A DNA stretch of 64,000 nt from UMGS1312 sp964631595. GTDB taxonomy: Bacteria > Bacillota > Clostridia > Oscillospirales > CAG-272. Below are positions 8,026-16,832 of the stretch, piece by piece; within the stretch, counting starts at the first letter, position 1; the number at the start of each line of letters is the position of its first letter. The translations under genes and the position numbers were made by a program. The stretch spans positions 22,459 through 86,458 of the forward strand of contig CAZVXL010000006.1 in NCBI GenBank assembly GCA_964631595.1, read 5' to 3'. The notes below the pieces were generated by a model. It made no database searches and was not told the origin of the DNA. It saw only the letters and a list, made by a program, of their open reading frames with translations.

Positions 8026-9072
8026 ATGTCTGTAAAACGCAAGTGCTCACCGAAACGCCTGATCCTGCGGATCGCCGTTGTATTTCTTACGGTGCTTATG
8101 CTCACCGTCGGAGCTCTGTACGGTGTAATGTGGATCCTTGTCAACGGTCCCTCTCCCACGGCGAAAAGGCTTTTTGTCCTCTCCGTCAAGGAGACCTCCG
8201 CCGGAGGCTTTCTTGCCGATATTTTTCTAAACGAAGATGAGATAGCCGAGATACTCGGCTCCGACGGAGACGAGATATCAGACGAAAGCACCGACGCATC
8301 TCTCATAAAGCTCCCCACTCCCGACAAAGGCGACTCCTCGTCCGCTCCCGATTCCGGGGACAACGTTCCCGCGGACACCGAGCCCTCCGAGGATATTGAG
8401 ATTATCGACATAACAAGCTCCACGTACAACGGCAAGCTTATGGTAATACCGGATCCGTCAAGAGTATTCGTCGGGGTTCCCGATGCCTACGGCGCGGACA
8501 AATCGGGGCTCACCGTCGCCGCAATGATCGAAAAGTACGATGCCGTAGCCGGTACGAATGCCGGAGGCTTCTACGATCCCGACGGTCAGGGCACCGGCGG
8601 TATTCCCGACGGCATAGTAATATATGAAGGAGAGCTTCTCTGGGGGGATACGGGCAAGACCTACAGCCTTGCGGGTATTGACGGCAACGGCATACTTCAC
8701 GTCGGAAGCATGACGGGCGCCGAGGCTCTCGAAAAGGGAGTCCGCTATGCGGCAAGCTACGGTCCCGCGCTTGTGATAAACGGAGAGCCCGCCGGGGCCA
8801 GACTCGGCGGAGGTCTCAATCCGAGAACGGCTATCGGTCAGCGCGCCGACGGCGCGATACTTCTCCTTGTGATCAACGGTCGCTCCATCGACAGTCTGGG
8901 CGCAACCCTCGACGATCTTGCCGAGATCATGCTCGCCCACGGCGCGGTAAACGCCTCGAATCTCGACGGAGGCTCGTCCTCGATCATGATAATGAACGGT
9001 GAATATCTCACCTCAAGCGCATATGTTTTCGGAGAAAGAGTAGTGGCAACCTCGATATTGGTGAAAAAATGA
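8026..9072 (+). CDS. Membrane-anchored phosphodiester glycosidase (NAGPA-domain) protein
   Basis: 348 residues. A basic N-terminus and one transmembrane helix at about 13-36 place the rest outside the cell. After a Ser/Asp/Pro-rich linker (about 80-130) the C-terminal 200 residues match the NAGPA/phosphodiester glycosidase domain: TNAGGFYDPDGQGTGGIPDG, NPRTAIGQRADGAILLLVING and the closing NLDGGSSSIMIMNGE. Family members hydrolyse or exchange phosphodiester-linked sugars, and in Firmicutes are linked to wall and exopolysaccharide metabolism. Overlaps the next gene by ATGA (9069-9072), so the pair is coupled. Confidence 0.88.
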   Translation: MSVKRKCSPKRLILRIAVVFLTVLMLTVGALYGVMWILVNGPSPTAKRLFVLSVKETSAGGFLADIFLNEDEIAEILGSDGDEISDESTDASLIKLPTPDKGDSSSAPDSGDNVPADTEPSEDIEIIDITSSTYNGKLMVIPDPSRVFVGVPDAYGADKSGLTVAAMIEKYDAVAGTNAGGFYDPDGQGTGGIPDGIVIYEGELLWGDTGKTYSLAGIDGNGILHVGSMTGAEALEKGVRYAASYGPALVINGEPAGARLGGGLNPRTAIGQRADGAILLLVINGRSIDSLGATLDDLAEIMLAHGAVNASNLDGGSSSIMIMNGEYLTSSAYVFGERVVATSILVKK

Positions 9073-10691
9073 AAATAAAAAAACGCATAAACGATTTTCG
9101 CATGATATACGGGATCGCGACAGGCGCCGCAGTGCTCGTCATACTGATCGGGCTTGCCGTGTTCTACGATCTCATCGCCGCATACGAGCTGTCTCAGCCG
9201 CAGGGCACAGCCGAGAAATACGTCTCCACCCTCACCGAGGATACCGTCATCGGGCTTGCCGAGGACGCACTCGGTGAGCTTGAAATGGTCTACGAGGATC
9301 GCGACGAGTACATCGGCAAATACCGCGCCGCTTGGTCTGACAATAACCCGATATGCAGAAAGTACATCAAGGGCAGCAGTGCCGAGGCGCCGGTGTATTC
9401 CGTGATGTGCGGCGACGCCGAGGTCTGCCGACTTACTCTGACAGGCTCGGGAGACGGGAAATACGGGCTTGACGGATGGCTCGTTGAGCGATGCGAATTT
9501 TCCCTCTCCTCCGTGACGGACAACGGCAAGCGCTATTCCGTATACGCCCCCGAGGGGGCTCGGATCACGGTGAACGGCACGTCTCTCACCTCACCGTCAA
9601 GGCACGGTGCGGTCTGTCCCATGCTGAGTGAGCTTGATTCCGATGCGCGCTCCTCGTTTGCTCTGTACGAGCTCGGCACGCTGTACACCGAGCCCGATAT
9701 CATCTGCACGCTCGGAGATGAGAAATACTGCGTGACCGTGTCGGACGGCACCGTGCTCTGCTCCGCCGAGGCTCCGCTAAATTACGTGATATGTGCGCCC
9801 GAGGGTGCAGACGTCTACGTCAACGGCAATCCCGTCGGCTCCGAATATGCGACGGAAACGGGCGTGCCGTACAAGTATTCCGAATTCGAAGCAGCCTCGG
9901 ACGACCTGCCGACTCAGGCTATATATGAAACGGGGCATATGCTCTCCGCTCCCGAGGTGAGAGTCGGTCTCGGAGACATCGACACAAAGGCGGAGCTTGA
10001 CGGTCTCCGCTTCACGGCATCTTATCCCGAGAGGCTTATGTGCTCACTTACGGTGAAGGCTCCCGTCGGCACGGAGCTACTGATAAACGGAATTCCGGCA
10101 GGCAAGGCGGCGTACCGCGAAAGCGCCTTTGAGGGGCTCTCCCTCGGAGCATCATCTTTGCCCGAATACGAGGTATTTAAGGTAGGCGGTCTCTATTCCC
10201 CGACGGTGAGCATCACGGGAACTCTCGACGGTACCGATCTTGCCTTCACGGAGACTGTCGTGGAGAGTGAGCGCGGTATCCTTCGAGAATTTGTGACAGA
10301 TCGCTCCGTCACGATCGACGAGGACACCTCACGCCTTGCGCTTGATTTTGCCGATGCGTATTTCCACTACACCTCCGAGGGCTACAGAGATCTCGGGGCA
10401 AATCTTGCGGCTGTGCTCGGATATGTGGACAGCGGAAGTGAGCTTTACACGAAGCTCAAAAGCTCAGGAAACGGCTACTCCTACATAGCTCCGGCGACGG
10501 GAGAGGTACGAAACGTGCTTGAGATAACGGACGCGTATGTCCTCGATGACGGCTCCGCCGCGGTGAGGATAAATTTCGATATCGACAGAACGAACGCAAA
10601 TGCAACGCAGAAATACGCGGGAGATCTGCTTCTGCACATCACGGGCGGCGACAGTCGCAGGATCTCCGCCATGGTGATAAACAACAAATGA
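9069..10691 (+). CDS. Single-pass surface protein with three internal repeats (unknown function)
   Basis: 540 residues. Short basic cytoplasmic tail, transmembrane helix at about 16-38, then an extracellular region. Three degenerate repeats of about 85-100 residues each start with a PEGA-like turn: YAPEGARITVNGTSL, CAPEGADVYVNGNPV and KAPVGTELLINGIPAG, each followed by an E/D-rich stretch and a Y/F-E-x-G motif (YELGTLYTEP, YETGHMLSAP, VFKVGGLYSP). A different C-terminal domain (about 430-540) resembles NTF2-like folds in spacing. No catalytic residues were recognised. Coupling to the phosphodiester glycosidase suggests a shared role at the cell wall; that is inference. Confidence 0.72.
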   Translation: MKIKKRINDFRMIYGIATGAAVLVILIGLAVFYDLIAAYELSQPQGTAEKYVSTLTEDTVIGLAEDALGELEMVYEDRDEYIGKYRAAWSDNNPICRKYIKGSSAEAPVYSVMCGDAEVCRLTLTGSGDGKYGLDGWLVERCEFSLSSVTDNGKRYSVYAPEGARITVNGTSLTSPSRHGAVCPMLSELDSDARSSFALYELGTLYTEPDIICTLGDEKYCVTVSDGTVLCSAEAPLNYVICAPEGADVYVNGNPVGSEYATETGVPYKYSEFEAASDDLPTQAIYETGHMLSAPEVRVGLGDIDTKAELDGLRFTASYPERLMCSLTVKAPVGTELLINGIPAGKAAYRESAFEGLSLGASSLPEYEVFKVGGLYSPTVSITGTLDGTDLAFTETVVESERGILREFVTDRSVTIDEDTSRLALDFADAYFHYTSEGYRDLGANLAAVLGYVDSGSELYTKLKSSGNGYSYIAPATGEVRNVLEITDAYVLDDGSAAVRINFDIDRTNANATQKYAGDLLLHITGGDSRRISAMVINNK

Positions 10692-10738
10692 GCCCTCACG
10701 CAAATGAGGACTCATGTACCGCACGATGTGCCTTCGGG

Positions 10739-10770
10739 TGCTTCCGAGGATCTCCTCGGGAGCATCCGCT
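10739..10770. terminator. Weak hairpin between convergent genes
   Basis: About 11-bp stem with one G-T pair (10740-10750 and 10753-10763), tight loop, followed by CTTTTAATTT. Probably the shared end of the repeat protein and the convergent membrane gene. Confidence 0.45.
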
Positions 10771-10771
10771 T

Positions 10772-11497
10772 TTAATTTCTTCTCAGCGCCGCCCAAAGCC
10801 GCTCAAAGCGCGGTGAGGTCTCGAAAAATCTGTCAACAAGCCCTCCCATAAGTGCTATGAGCGGGGAATTTATCACCGTAGTGACGAGAGTTCCGAGCCC
10901 GAGCCCGTGATAGCTGCGAAATACCGCTTTCCCTATTCCGCCGAGATCCTCGCCGCCGAAAAGGATCAGCGCAAGTCCGACGGAGAGCGCGAGGAGCGAT
11001 AGGTCGAAGATCTGCTTTGTCCTGTTTATGTCAAAGCCGAAATGATGTGAGAGCTCGGCTACAAACAGCTCATAGACCTGCAGGGGCATATACGTTCTGA
11101 AAAAGCACGCCACTCCGAATGCGGAGACAACGTCTCCGACAATAAGCATCAGCCAGCGAAGCCACAGCGCATCGGGAGTTATTCCGCCGAGAATATAAAT
11201 GAAGAAATTCAGCGCATACCCGTAGATGACCGCGACGGCAAAGGCAAGCAGATACCTCACATTGAAGCGGCGGATCACGGCGCAAAGCAGGACGAGCATC
11301 AGCCCTTGGAGTATGTACTCCGTCATGCCGACGGAGAAGCCGCTCCACAGAGGAGCGACGGCATCGTACACAACGAATGCGGGCGCGGCGATCATTGATA
11401 CCCCCAGCTCCGCCTTACTGCATATCGCAACTCCGAGCGCCACGAATATTATCCCGAGAAGCCACATCAGCTCACCGGATCTTGCTATCTTTTTCAT
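10772..11497 (-). CDS. YczE/YitT-like (DUF6198-type) integral membrane protein
   Basis: 241 residues with about six transmembrane segments. The opening LLGIIFVALGVAICSKAELGVSM with the G-x-A-L/I-x-x-K/R-A-x-L-G pattern is typical of YczE/YyaS-type proteins. It also has the PLWSGFSVGMTEYILQG second-helix region. Function is not established; some relatives sit near regulators or transporters. GGAG ribosome site directly upstream of the ATG. Divergent from rpsF. Confidence 0.75.
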   Translation of the reverse strand: MKKIARSGELMWLLGIIFVALGVAICSKAELGVSMIAAPAFVVYDAVAPLWSGFSVGMTEYILQGLMLVLLCAVIRRFNVRYLLAFAVAVIYGYALNFFIYILGGITPDALWLRWLMLIVGDVVSAFGVACFFRTYMPLQVYELFVAELSHHFGFDINRTKQIFDLSLLALSVGLALILFGGEDLGGIGKAVFRSYHGLGLGTLVTTVINSPLIALMGGLVDRFFETSPRFERLWAALRRN

Positions 11498-11541
11498 AAT
11501 TACTCCTTCAGCCGCCGTGCGGCACGCAGATCATTCCGTAT

Positions 11542-11560
11542 TCTCCGCGCGGCGCGGAGA
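11542..11560. repeat. Short inverted repeat between divergent membrane gene and rpsF
   Basis: TCTCCGCG and CGCGGAGA with a 3-bp spacer. It lies about 70 bp upstream of the rpsF -35 box; role unknown, possibly a regulator site for the minus-strand gene. Confidence 0.4.
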
Positions 11561-11630
11561 TACCGATACGCTATTTTACCACAAATGCCGCACAAAATCC
11601 ACTGTTTTCCGAGAAAACGTGAAAAATCGC

Positions 11631-11659
11631 TTGACACCGTAAAAACTGTATGGTATAAT
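11631..11659 (+). promoter_or_regulatory. Consensus promoter of rpsF-ssb-rpsR
   Basis: Perfect TTGACA (11631-11636), 17-bp spacer, perfect TATAAT (11654-11659). As expected for a highly expressed ribosomal operon. Confidence 0.9.
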
Positions 11660-11668
11660 TCCATATTG

Positions 11669-11728
11669 AATGGTGTCTTATGACACATTCTCTCTGCCGG
11701 TTGAAATTTATACTTATGTGCAGCCGGC
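11669..11728 (+). promoter_or_regulatory. Structured rpsF leader, candidate S6:S18 autoregulatory RNA
   Basis: Two hairpins precede the ribosome site: 11669-11690 (GTGTC-TTAT-GACAC extended by GAAT/ATTC with one bulge) and 11696-11728 (GCCGGTTG paired to CAGCCGGC, 17-nt loop). Many bacteria have an S6:S18-binding leader with a conserved CCG in a loop or bulge; a CCG is present here in the stem base, so the match is only suggestive. Confidence 0.45.
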
Positions 11729-11753
11729 CTTATGTCCATAGGGAGGTGTAAAT

Positions 11754-12074
11754 ATGGAAAACAGCAAAAATCTTTACGAGACTCTGTTTGTCATTGATCC
11801 CAGACTTTCAGAGGAAGAAACCAAGGCAATGTTCGACAGATTCACCGGACTTATCGCAGAAAACGGTGAGACTGTCAAGGTCGATGAGTGGGGCCGCCGC
11901 AGACTTGCTTACCCCATCGACGATCAGACCGAGGGTCACTACGTTCTTGTTGAGTTCAAGAGCGCACCCGATTTCCCCGCTGAGCTTGAGCGTATCTTCA
12001 ACATCACCGAGGGTATTCTCCGCAGCATAGTTATTCGTAAGAACGAGAAAAAAGCCGAAGCAGCAGAGGCATAA
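11754..12074 (+). CDS. rpsF: 30S ribosomal protein S6
   Basis: 106 residues, normal length. Family features: YETLFVIDPRLSEEETKAMF at the N-terminus, KVDEWGRRRLAYPIDDQTEG in the centre and a lysine-rich acidic C-terminus. S6 binds the central domain of 16S rRNA as a heterodimer with S18, encoded two genes downstream. GGGAGG ribosome site, canonical rpsF-ssb-rpsR order. Confidence 0.98.
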   Translation: MENSKNLYETLFVIDPRLSEEETKAMFDRFTGLIAENGETVKVDEWGRRRLAYPIDDQTEGHYVLVEFKSAPDFPAELERIFNITEGILRSIVIRKNEKKAEAAEA

Positions 12075-12112
12075 GCCTTACCGAAAAATAATAACAAGAG
12101 AAGAAGTATATT

Positions 12113-12592
12113 ATGGCTAATTTTAATTTTAACAAGGTGATCATCGGCGGCAGACTCACTGCCGATCCCGAGCTTAAGATTACTCCCTCCGGAATTTCCG
12201 TCGTGTCCTTCACCGTTGCGGTGAACAGACGCTTCGGCTCCAAGAACGGGGAGGAATCCACCGCAGATTTCTTTAATGTTACCGCGTGGAGACAGACCGC
12301 AGAGTTTGTTTCCAGATACTTCAGAAAGGCAAGCTCCATTTGTATCGTCGGTTCTCTGCAGACCAGAAACTGGACAGATCAGCAGGGCAACAAGCGTTAC
12401 TCCGTGGAGATAGTTGCCGATGAGGCAAGCTTTGTCGATGCCAAATCCGAGAGCCCGCTCGCCGTTCAGCAGGCAGCCGCGGCTCAGCAGGCAGGCTATA
12501 TGCCCGAGAATTACGGTGCGCCCTCATACTCAAGCATGGGAGATGCTCCCAAGTTTGAGGAGATCGCAGACGACGAAGAATTGCCCTTCTAA
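12113..12592 (+). CDS. ssb: Single-stranded DNA-binding protein
   Basis: 159 residues. The OB-fold occupies about 1-108 (KVIIGGRLTADPELKITPSG, FFNVTAWRQTAEFVSRYF). A Gln/Ala/Pro-rich flexible linker leads to the acidic tip DDEELPF, the conserved tail that recruits replication and repair proteins. Lies between the two ribosomal genes as in most Firmicutes. Confidence 0.98.
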   Translation: MANFNFNKVIIGGRLTADPELKITPSGISVVSFTVAVNRRFGSKNGEESTADFFNVTAWRQTAEFVSRYFRKASSICIVGSLQTRNWTDQQGNKRYSVEIVADEASFVDAKSESPLAVQQAAAAQQAGYMPENYGAPSYSSMGDAPKFEEIADDEELPF

Positions 12593-12616
12593 TAATCAGA
12601 AAGTGAGGATTTGAAA

Positions 12617-12934
12617 ATGGATATGGAAAGAACTGAAGCTGTAGCAGCCGAGTCTGCCGCAGAGAATACCCCCGCAGAGACCACTGCCCCCGCAAGAGAG
12701 GCAAGAGCTCCCCGTCAGCAGAATCGCAGAAGAAAAAAGGTTTGCGCTTTCTGCGTTGATAAGATCGACGAGATCGACTACAAGGATACCGTCCGTCTCA
12801 GAAAGCACATCAGCGAGCGCGCCAAGATCCTGCCCCGCAGAATCTCCGGCACCTGTGCAAAGCATCAGCGTCAGCTGACGATCGCTATCAAGCGTGCCCG
12901 TCAGGTCGCACTTCTGCCCTACATCAGCGACTGA
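12617..12934 (+). CDS. rpsR: 30S ribosomal protein S18
   Basis: 105 residues. The start is ATG 12617, 7 bases after GTGAGGA; a TTG two codons upstream is less likely. The first 35 residues are an Ala/Glu/Thr-rich extension not found in most S18. The core has CAFC and GTCAKHQ, so this is a zinc-binding C+ paralogue of S18 (three Cys and one His), and RLRKHISERAKILPRR is the rRNA-contacting helix. C+ and C- forms can be swapped under zinc limitation; whether a C- copy exists elsewhere cannot be seen here. Confidence 0.97.
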   Translation: MDMERTEAVAAESAAENTPAETTAPAREARAPRQQNRRRKKVCAFCVDKIDEIDYKDTVRLRKHISERAKILPRRISGTCAKHQRQLTIAIKRARQVALLPYISD

Positions 12935-12960
12935 TCGTAAGGCGGATTTACTTGAATACA

Positions 12961-13001
12961 AAAGCCCCGAGCTCATACAGTTGAGCGCGGAGCTTTTTGT
13001 T
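12961..13001 (+). terminator. rpsR: Terminator of the rpsF-ssb-rpsR operon
   Basis: 15-base arms (12961-12975 and 12982-12996) with two mismatches, 6-nt loop, then TTGTTTT. Twenty-seven bases after the rpsR stop. Confidence 0.75.
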
Positions 13002-13060
13002 TTCCCGTATTTTCAAGATATCACGCAGCCAAATATGCCGCGACGCGGTACGATGCGACC

Positions 13061-13441
13061 TCATCCTTTTCCCGAGGCACCTCTCTCGGAGCGCATGAGT
13101 CTCAGCACGGTCGATGCTCCCGCAAATATCAGCATCCAGCCGTATATCCTCCGTATCACCTGCTCCGGCAAAGCCCCCGTAAGCGCGGTTCCGAGTAGTG
13201 CGCCGAGCGAGGCAAGCACCACTGCCGCGCCTATCATTCTGTGATCCAGTCTCCTTTTCCTGCTGTGTACATAGAGTGATGAAGCGGAGGCGAAAACAAA
13301 AAACAGCAGATTACAGCCCTGCGCGGCGACCTGCCCCATGCCTCTGACGGCAGTGAGATACATCACCAACAGCCCTCCGCCGCCGATCCCCATTCCGGTC
13401 AGCACCCCCATGAGCACCCCTACCGCAATATCCAAAAGCAC
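13061..13441 (-). CDS. Half-size TauE/SafE (TSUP) permease subunit
   Basis: 126 residues, about half the length of standard TSUP anion exporters. It has about four hydrophobic helices and the glycine motif GMGIGGGGLLVMYL near residues 15-30, which is the family signature. A companion half-size protein starts 7 bases upstream in the same operon. TSUP exporters contain two homologous halves; here they are made as separate chains, which presumably heterodimerise. Substrate (sulfite, organosulfonate or other small anion) is not inferable. Confidence 0.85.
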   Translation of the reverse strand: MLLDIAVGVLMGVLTGMGIGGGGLLVMYLTAVRGMGQVAAQGCNLLFFVFASASSLYVHSRKRRLDHRMIGAAVVLASLGALLGTALTGALPEQVIRRIYGWMLIFAGASTVLRLMRSERGASGKG

Positions 13442-13448
13442 CTCTCTC

Positions 13449-13844
13449 CTACACCACCATTCTTATCCCCGATATTATCACAAGCAGTGCAAATATCCAC
13501 CGTATCAGCCTTGCCGACAGCCTGTCCGTGAGATATGCGCCGACCACGCCTCCGACAAGAGCCGGTATGAGCAGTATCCTCAGCTCACCGAGATCAAAGC
13601 TCCCGCGCGCCGCATATGACAGCGAGGATATCGCGGACACGGGGAGAATTATCGCAATGACGGAAGCAAAGGCATCCTTTTGCGCCGCCTCCCCGTCCTC
13701 TCTCTCACCGAGCATCGCTCTTACCAGATACAGCATGATAACTCCGCCTCCCGCGCCGAGAAGCCCGTTCACCGCTCCCGCCGCAAGCGTGCCGATTGCA
13801 AACCGCCGATACCGTATCGGGCTTTTTTTATCTTCTCCGAGCAT
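13449..13844 (-). CDS. Half-size TauE/SafE (TSUP) permease subunit, upstream partner
   Basis: 131 residues. A polar N-terminus is followed by AIGTLAAGAVNGLLGAGGG, the TSUP glycine motif of the opposite half, and about four helices ending in IRWIFALLVIISGIRMVV. The downstream half-gene begins after a 7-base gap, so both are translated from one message. Paired small TSUP genes are common in Clostridia, so this is probably not a frameshift; each half has a good start and no leftover coding sequence lies between them. Confidence 0.85.
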   Translation of the reverse strand: MLGEDKKSPIRYRRFAIGTLAAGAVNGLLGAGGGVIMLYLVRAMLGEREDGEAAQKDAFASVIAIILPVSAISSLSYAARGSFDLGELRILLIPALVGGVVGAYLTDRLSARLIRWIFALLVIISGIRMVV

Positions 13845-13869
13845 CTGTTCCTCTCTGTATAAATAGATG

Positions 13870-13898
13870 TTGCCAAATCCGTAAAAATATGCTACAAT
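13870..13898 (+). promoter_or_regulatory. Promoter of ftsK/spoIIIE
   Basis: TTGCCA (13870-13875), 17-bp spacer, TACAAT (13893-13898). It leaves a leader of about 125 bases. Confidence 0.6.
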
Positions 13899-13992
13899 AT
13901 CATGTGGCAGGATATTGTTATCCGTGGCTTATTATGCACCGCCGCTCTGCTTTCATGCGGCACGATTGATATTTTACAACTGTCTAATCATG

Positions 13993-14008
13993 TTATACAT
14001 TTGTATAA
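13993..14008 (+). repeat. Palindrome in the ftsK leader
   Basis: TTATACA-TT-TGTATAA, a 7-bp inverted repeat 21 bases before the ATG. It could be an operator or an additional -10 region; no regulator is evident. Confidence 0.4.
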
Positions 14009-14029
14009 AACACATTTGCGGGGATTATT

Positions 14030-16783
14030 ATGGCTCAGAACAAAAGCTCACAAAATAAGTCCGGCGGCAAAAAAGCCTCCGGCGCCGACAAATACAAAAT
14101 AAAGAGCAAGAGCACGTCGAAGGGCTCTGCACAGCAAAGCAAGGCTGCCCAAAAGAGAGCGGAGGAGCTTCGCGAGAAGCGCAGAAACAGCCTTTCCGCA
14201 CAGCTCACGCCGTATCTTCTGGCTATTCTTGCCATTTTGCTCGGCGTATTCATATATCTTCAGTCTCTCTCCGGCTCTGTCGGAGGTGCTATCGGTGCGT
14301 TCTTCAAGGGACTTTTCGCGGGCGGAGCGCTCGTGATACCCCCGATCGTGGCTCTGCTTGCGATAAGATGGAGACGTGATGCCGAGGAGGGGCAGAACGG
14401 CGTTCGGGTGGCTTGTGCCTTCGGCGTTGTACTCATCATCTCGGTATTTCTCCACATCTGTGCCTCGGGAGCTCTCACCGCCTCTCCCGCGATACTCTAC
14501 TCCGACGGGCTCTCCCTGAAGGGCGGCGGCTTCATCGGCGGAATACTCGGCACACTTCTGTGGAAATGCTTTAGGATCGCCGCGCCCATCATGCTCGGGG
14601 CGGGACTCCTCGTTCTGCTTCCGATGCTGTTCGGATATACGCCGCGCGGTCTTTACGTGCTCATCGCATACAAGGTGAAAATGGCAAAGGAGCGCCATGC
14701 CGAGGCGGAGGAGGAACGCGAGATCCTTCGCCGCGACAGGAGAGAGCGCGCAAGGCTTGAGGACAGCGGCGTGGTCGGCTACGGAAAATACTCAGACGGC
14801 GAGGGGAATGAGTCAAGACGCACACCCGACGTTGAGGATGAGCACCGTGCCGAGAGCGACGGGAAGAATCGCAGGGAGTTTGAGGCAGATGTGCCGATGC
14901 CCGACGGCGACAAATACGAGGACGTTGCTCCCGAGATAGATGAGAGCATCTTCGATGCCGCTCTGCGCGAGCGCGAGGAGCTGATCGAGGAGATCACGAG
15001 CGGTCGCATATCGGACAAGATCGAGAGCTTCACGCCCGATGAGGAAAGCTCGGACAAGGGCGCCGAGGAGGTCGAATATGCCGAGGCTGTTGCCGCAGAG
15101 TCGGAGCAGGCGGAGGATGGAGTAGACCTCAAAAAGATATTCACCGATCCCGACGACGAGGAGCTGCTGGACAAGCTCTGCGCCGCATATATGCCCGACG
15201 GAAGCGGAAGCGATGCCGAGGCGGAGCTTCCGTTCACACGTGAGACAGTATCGACTCCCGAGGAGGAAGCTACGTCAGACGGCGAGGGCGAGGGTACCGT
15301 GCCCCCGTACAAGTTCCCGCCCATCGAGCTTCTTTCCCCCGACAATTCGAAAAAGGATGCCGGTGTCAGAGAGGAGCTGAAGGAAAACGCGCTGAAGCTT
15401 GTGGAAACGCTCCGCAGCTTCAATGTTAAAACAAGGATAGTGGACGTATCGAGAGGTCCCACGGTCACGCGCTATGAGCTCATGCCGGAATCGGGCACCA
15501 AGGTGCGAACGATAGCAAATCTCACCGATGATATCGCACTCAGCTTTGCCGTCAAGGGCGTTCGTATCGAGGCGCCTGTTCCGGGCAAATCCGCGGTTGG
15601 TATCGAGGTACCGAACAAGACCGCCGCCACCGTTCATCTCAGAACTCTCCTTGAGGACAAGCGCTTCACGGATGCCTCCAGCAGACTGTACGCCGCCCTC
15701 GGAGAGGACGTCGCGGGTGAGGCTGTCTATCTTGACATAGCGAAGATGCCGCATCTGCTCATCGCCGGAGCTACCGGTATGGGTAAATCGGTATGCATAA
15801 ACTGCCTTATCGTGAGCCTGCTTTACAAAGCAAATCCCGATGAGGTAAAGCTGATCCTCGTCGATCCGAAGAAGGTGGAGTTCAGCCTGTACAGCGGTCT
15901 GCCGCATCTGCTCGTGCCCGTGGTCACGGATCCCAAGAAGGCCGCCGGCTCACTGTCATGGGCTGTATCCGAGATGGAGCGCCGCTTCAACATACTTGAG
16001 AACGCAAGAGTCCGCGATATCACAAAATACAACGAGCTTGCGCGGCTTGAGGAGGGGCTTGAGCTGCTCCCGCAGATAGTCATTATCATTGACGAGCTTG
16101 CCGATCTTATGATGACCGCCTCCGATGATGTGGAGAAGTCGATAGCAAGGCTTGCACAAAAGGCGAGAGCCGCCGGTATGCACCTCATCATCGGTACACA
16201 GCGACCCTCGGTCGATGTCATCACCGGTCTTATCAAGAACAACATTCCCTCCCGTATCTCCTGTGCCGTTACCGCGCAGGTTGACTCCCGTACCATTCTT
16301 GACCGCGCGGGCGCGGAAAAGCTCATCGGCCGCGGCGATATGCTCTTTAAGCCGGTGGGTATAGATCCGATCCGTGTGCAGGGTGCCTTCGTCTCGGAGA
16401 ACGAGGTCGAGGCTATCGTGGATTTCATCAAGGAGCAGAACAGCGGAAAGACGGAGAGCTACAGCGAGGAGGTCATAGAGCAGATCGAAAGAGAGGCGGA
16501 GCTGTGCGGAATCTCGGGCAAGAAGAAGCCCGAGGCGGTAGCGGACGGCGACGGGGACGACGATCCCATGCTCAGAGCCGCGCTAGAGCTTGCGGTTGAG
16601 AGCCGAAAGATCTCCACCTCCCTCATTCAGCGCAAGCTGTCGCTCGGCTACGGCAGAGCCGCAAAGCTCATAGACCGCATGGAGCAGCTCGGCTACGTCA
16701 GCCCTCCCGACGGTCAAAAGCCGCGTGAGGTCCTTATATCAAAGCAGGAATTTATGGAGCTCGTGCTCAAGGACGAGGACTGA
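14030..16783 (+). CDS. DNA translocase FtsK/SpoIIIE
   Basis: 917 residues. A Lys/Ser-rich N-terminal tail leads to about four transmembrane helices between 63 and 220 that anchor the protein at the septum. A long acidic linker (about 225-435) is followed by the motor: alpha/beta parts from about 440, Walker A AGATGMGKSV near 580-588, Walker B IIIDELADLMM near 685-693 and the GTQRPSVDVITGLIKNN loop. The last 65 residues are the winged-helix gamma domain (KISTSLIQRKLSLGYGRAAK) that reads KOPS/SRS polarity sequences. It pumps chromosomal DNA through the division or sporulation septum. Whether it is the vegetative or sporulation paralogue cannot be decided from sequence. Confidence 0.97.
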   Translation: MAQNKSSQNKSGGKKASGADKYKIKSKSTSKGSAQQSKAAQKRAEELREKRRNSLSAQLTPYLLAILAILLGVFIYLQSLSGSVGGAIGAFFKGLFAGGALVIPPIVALLAIRWRRDAEEGQNGVRVACAFGVVLIISVFLHICASGALTASPAILYSDGLSLKGGGFIGGILGTLLWKCFRIAAPIMLGAGLLVLLPMLFGYTPRGLYVLIAYKVKMAKERHAEAEEEREILRRDRRERARLEDSGVVGYGKYSDGEGNESRRTPDVEDEHRAESDGKNRREFEADVPMPDGDKYEDVAPEIDESIFDAALREREELIEEITSGRISDKIESFTPDEESSDKGAEEVEYAEAVAAESEQAEDGVDLKKIFTDPDDEELLDKLCAAYMPDGSGSDAEAELPFTRETVSTPEEEATSDGEGEGTVPPYKFPPIELLSPDNSKKDAGVREELKENALKLVETLRSFNVKTRIVDVSRGPTVTRYELMPESGTKVRTIANLTDDIALSFAVKGVRIEAPVPGKSAVGIEVPNKTAATVHLRTLLEDKRFTDASSRLYAALGEDVAGEAVYLDIAKMPHLLIAGATGMGKSVCINCLIVSLLYKANPDEVKLILVDPKKVEFSLYSGLPHLLVPVVTDPKKAAGSLSWAVSEMERRFNILENARVRDITKYNELARLEEGLELLPQIVIIIDELADLMMTASDDVEKSIARLAQKARAAGMHLIIGTQRPSVDVITGLIKNNIPSRISCAVTAQVDSRTILDRAGAEKLIGRGDMLFKPVGIDPIRVQGAFVSENEVEAIVDFIKEQNSGKTESYSEEVIEQIEREAELCGISGKKKPEAVADGDGDDDPMLRAALELAVESRKISTSLIQRKLSLGYGRAAKLIDRMEQLGYVSPPDGQKPREVLISKQEFMELVLKDED

Positions 16784-16832
16784 GCCTCGCTCCTACTCGG
16801 CTCAAAAAGTAATTTAACGAACGGAGACGATC

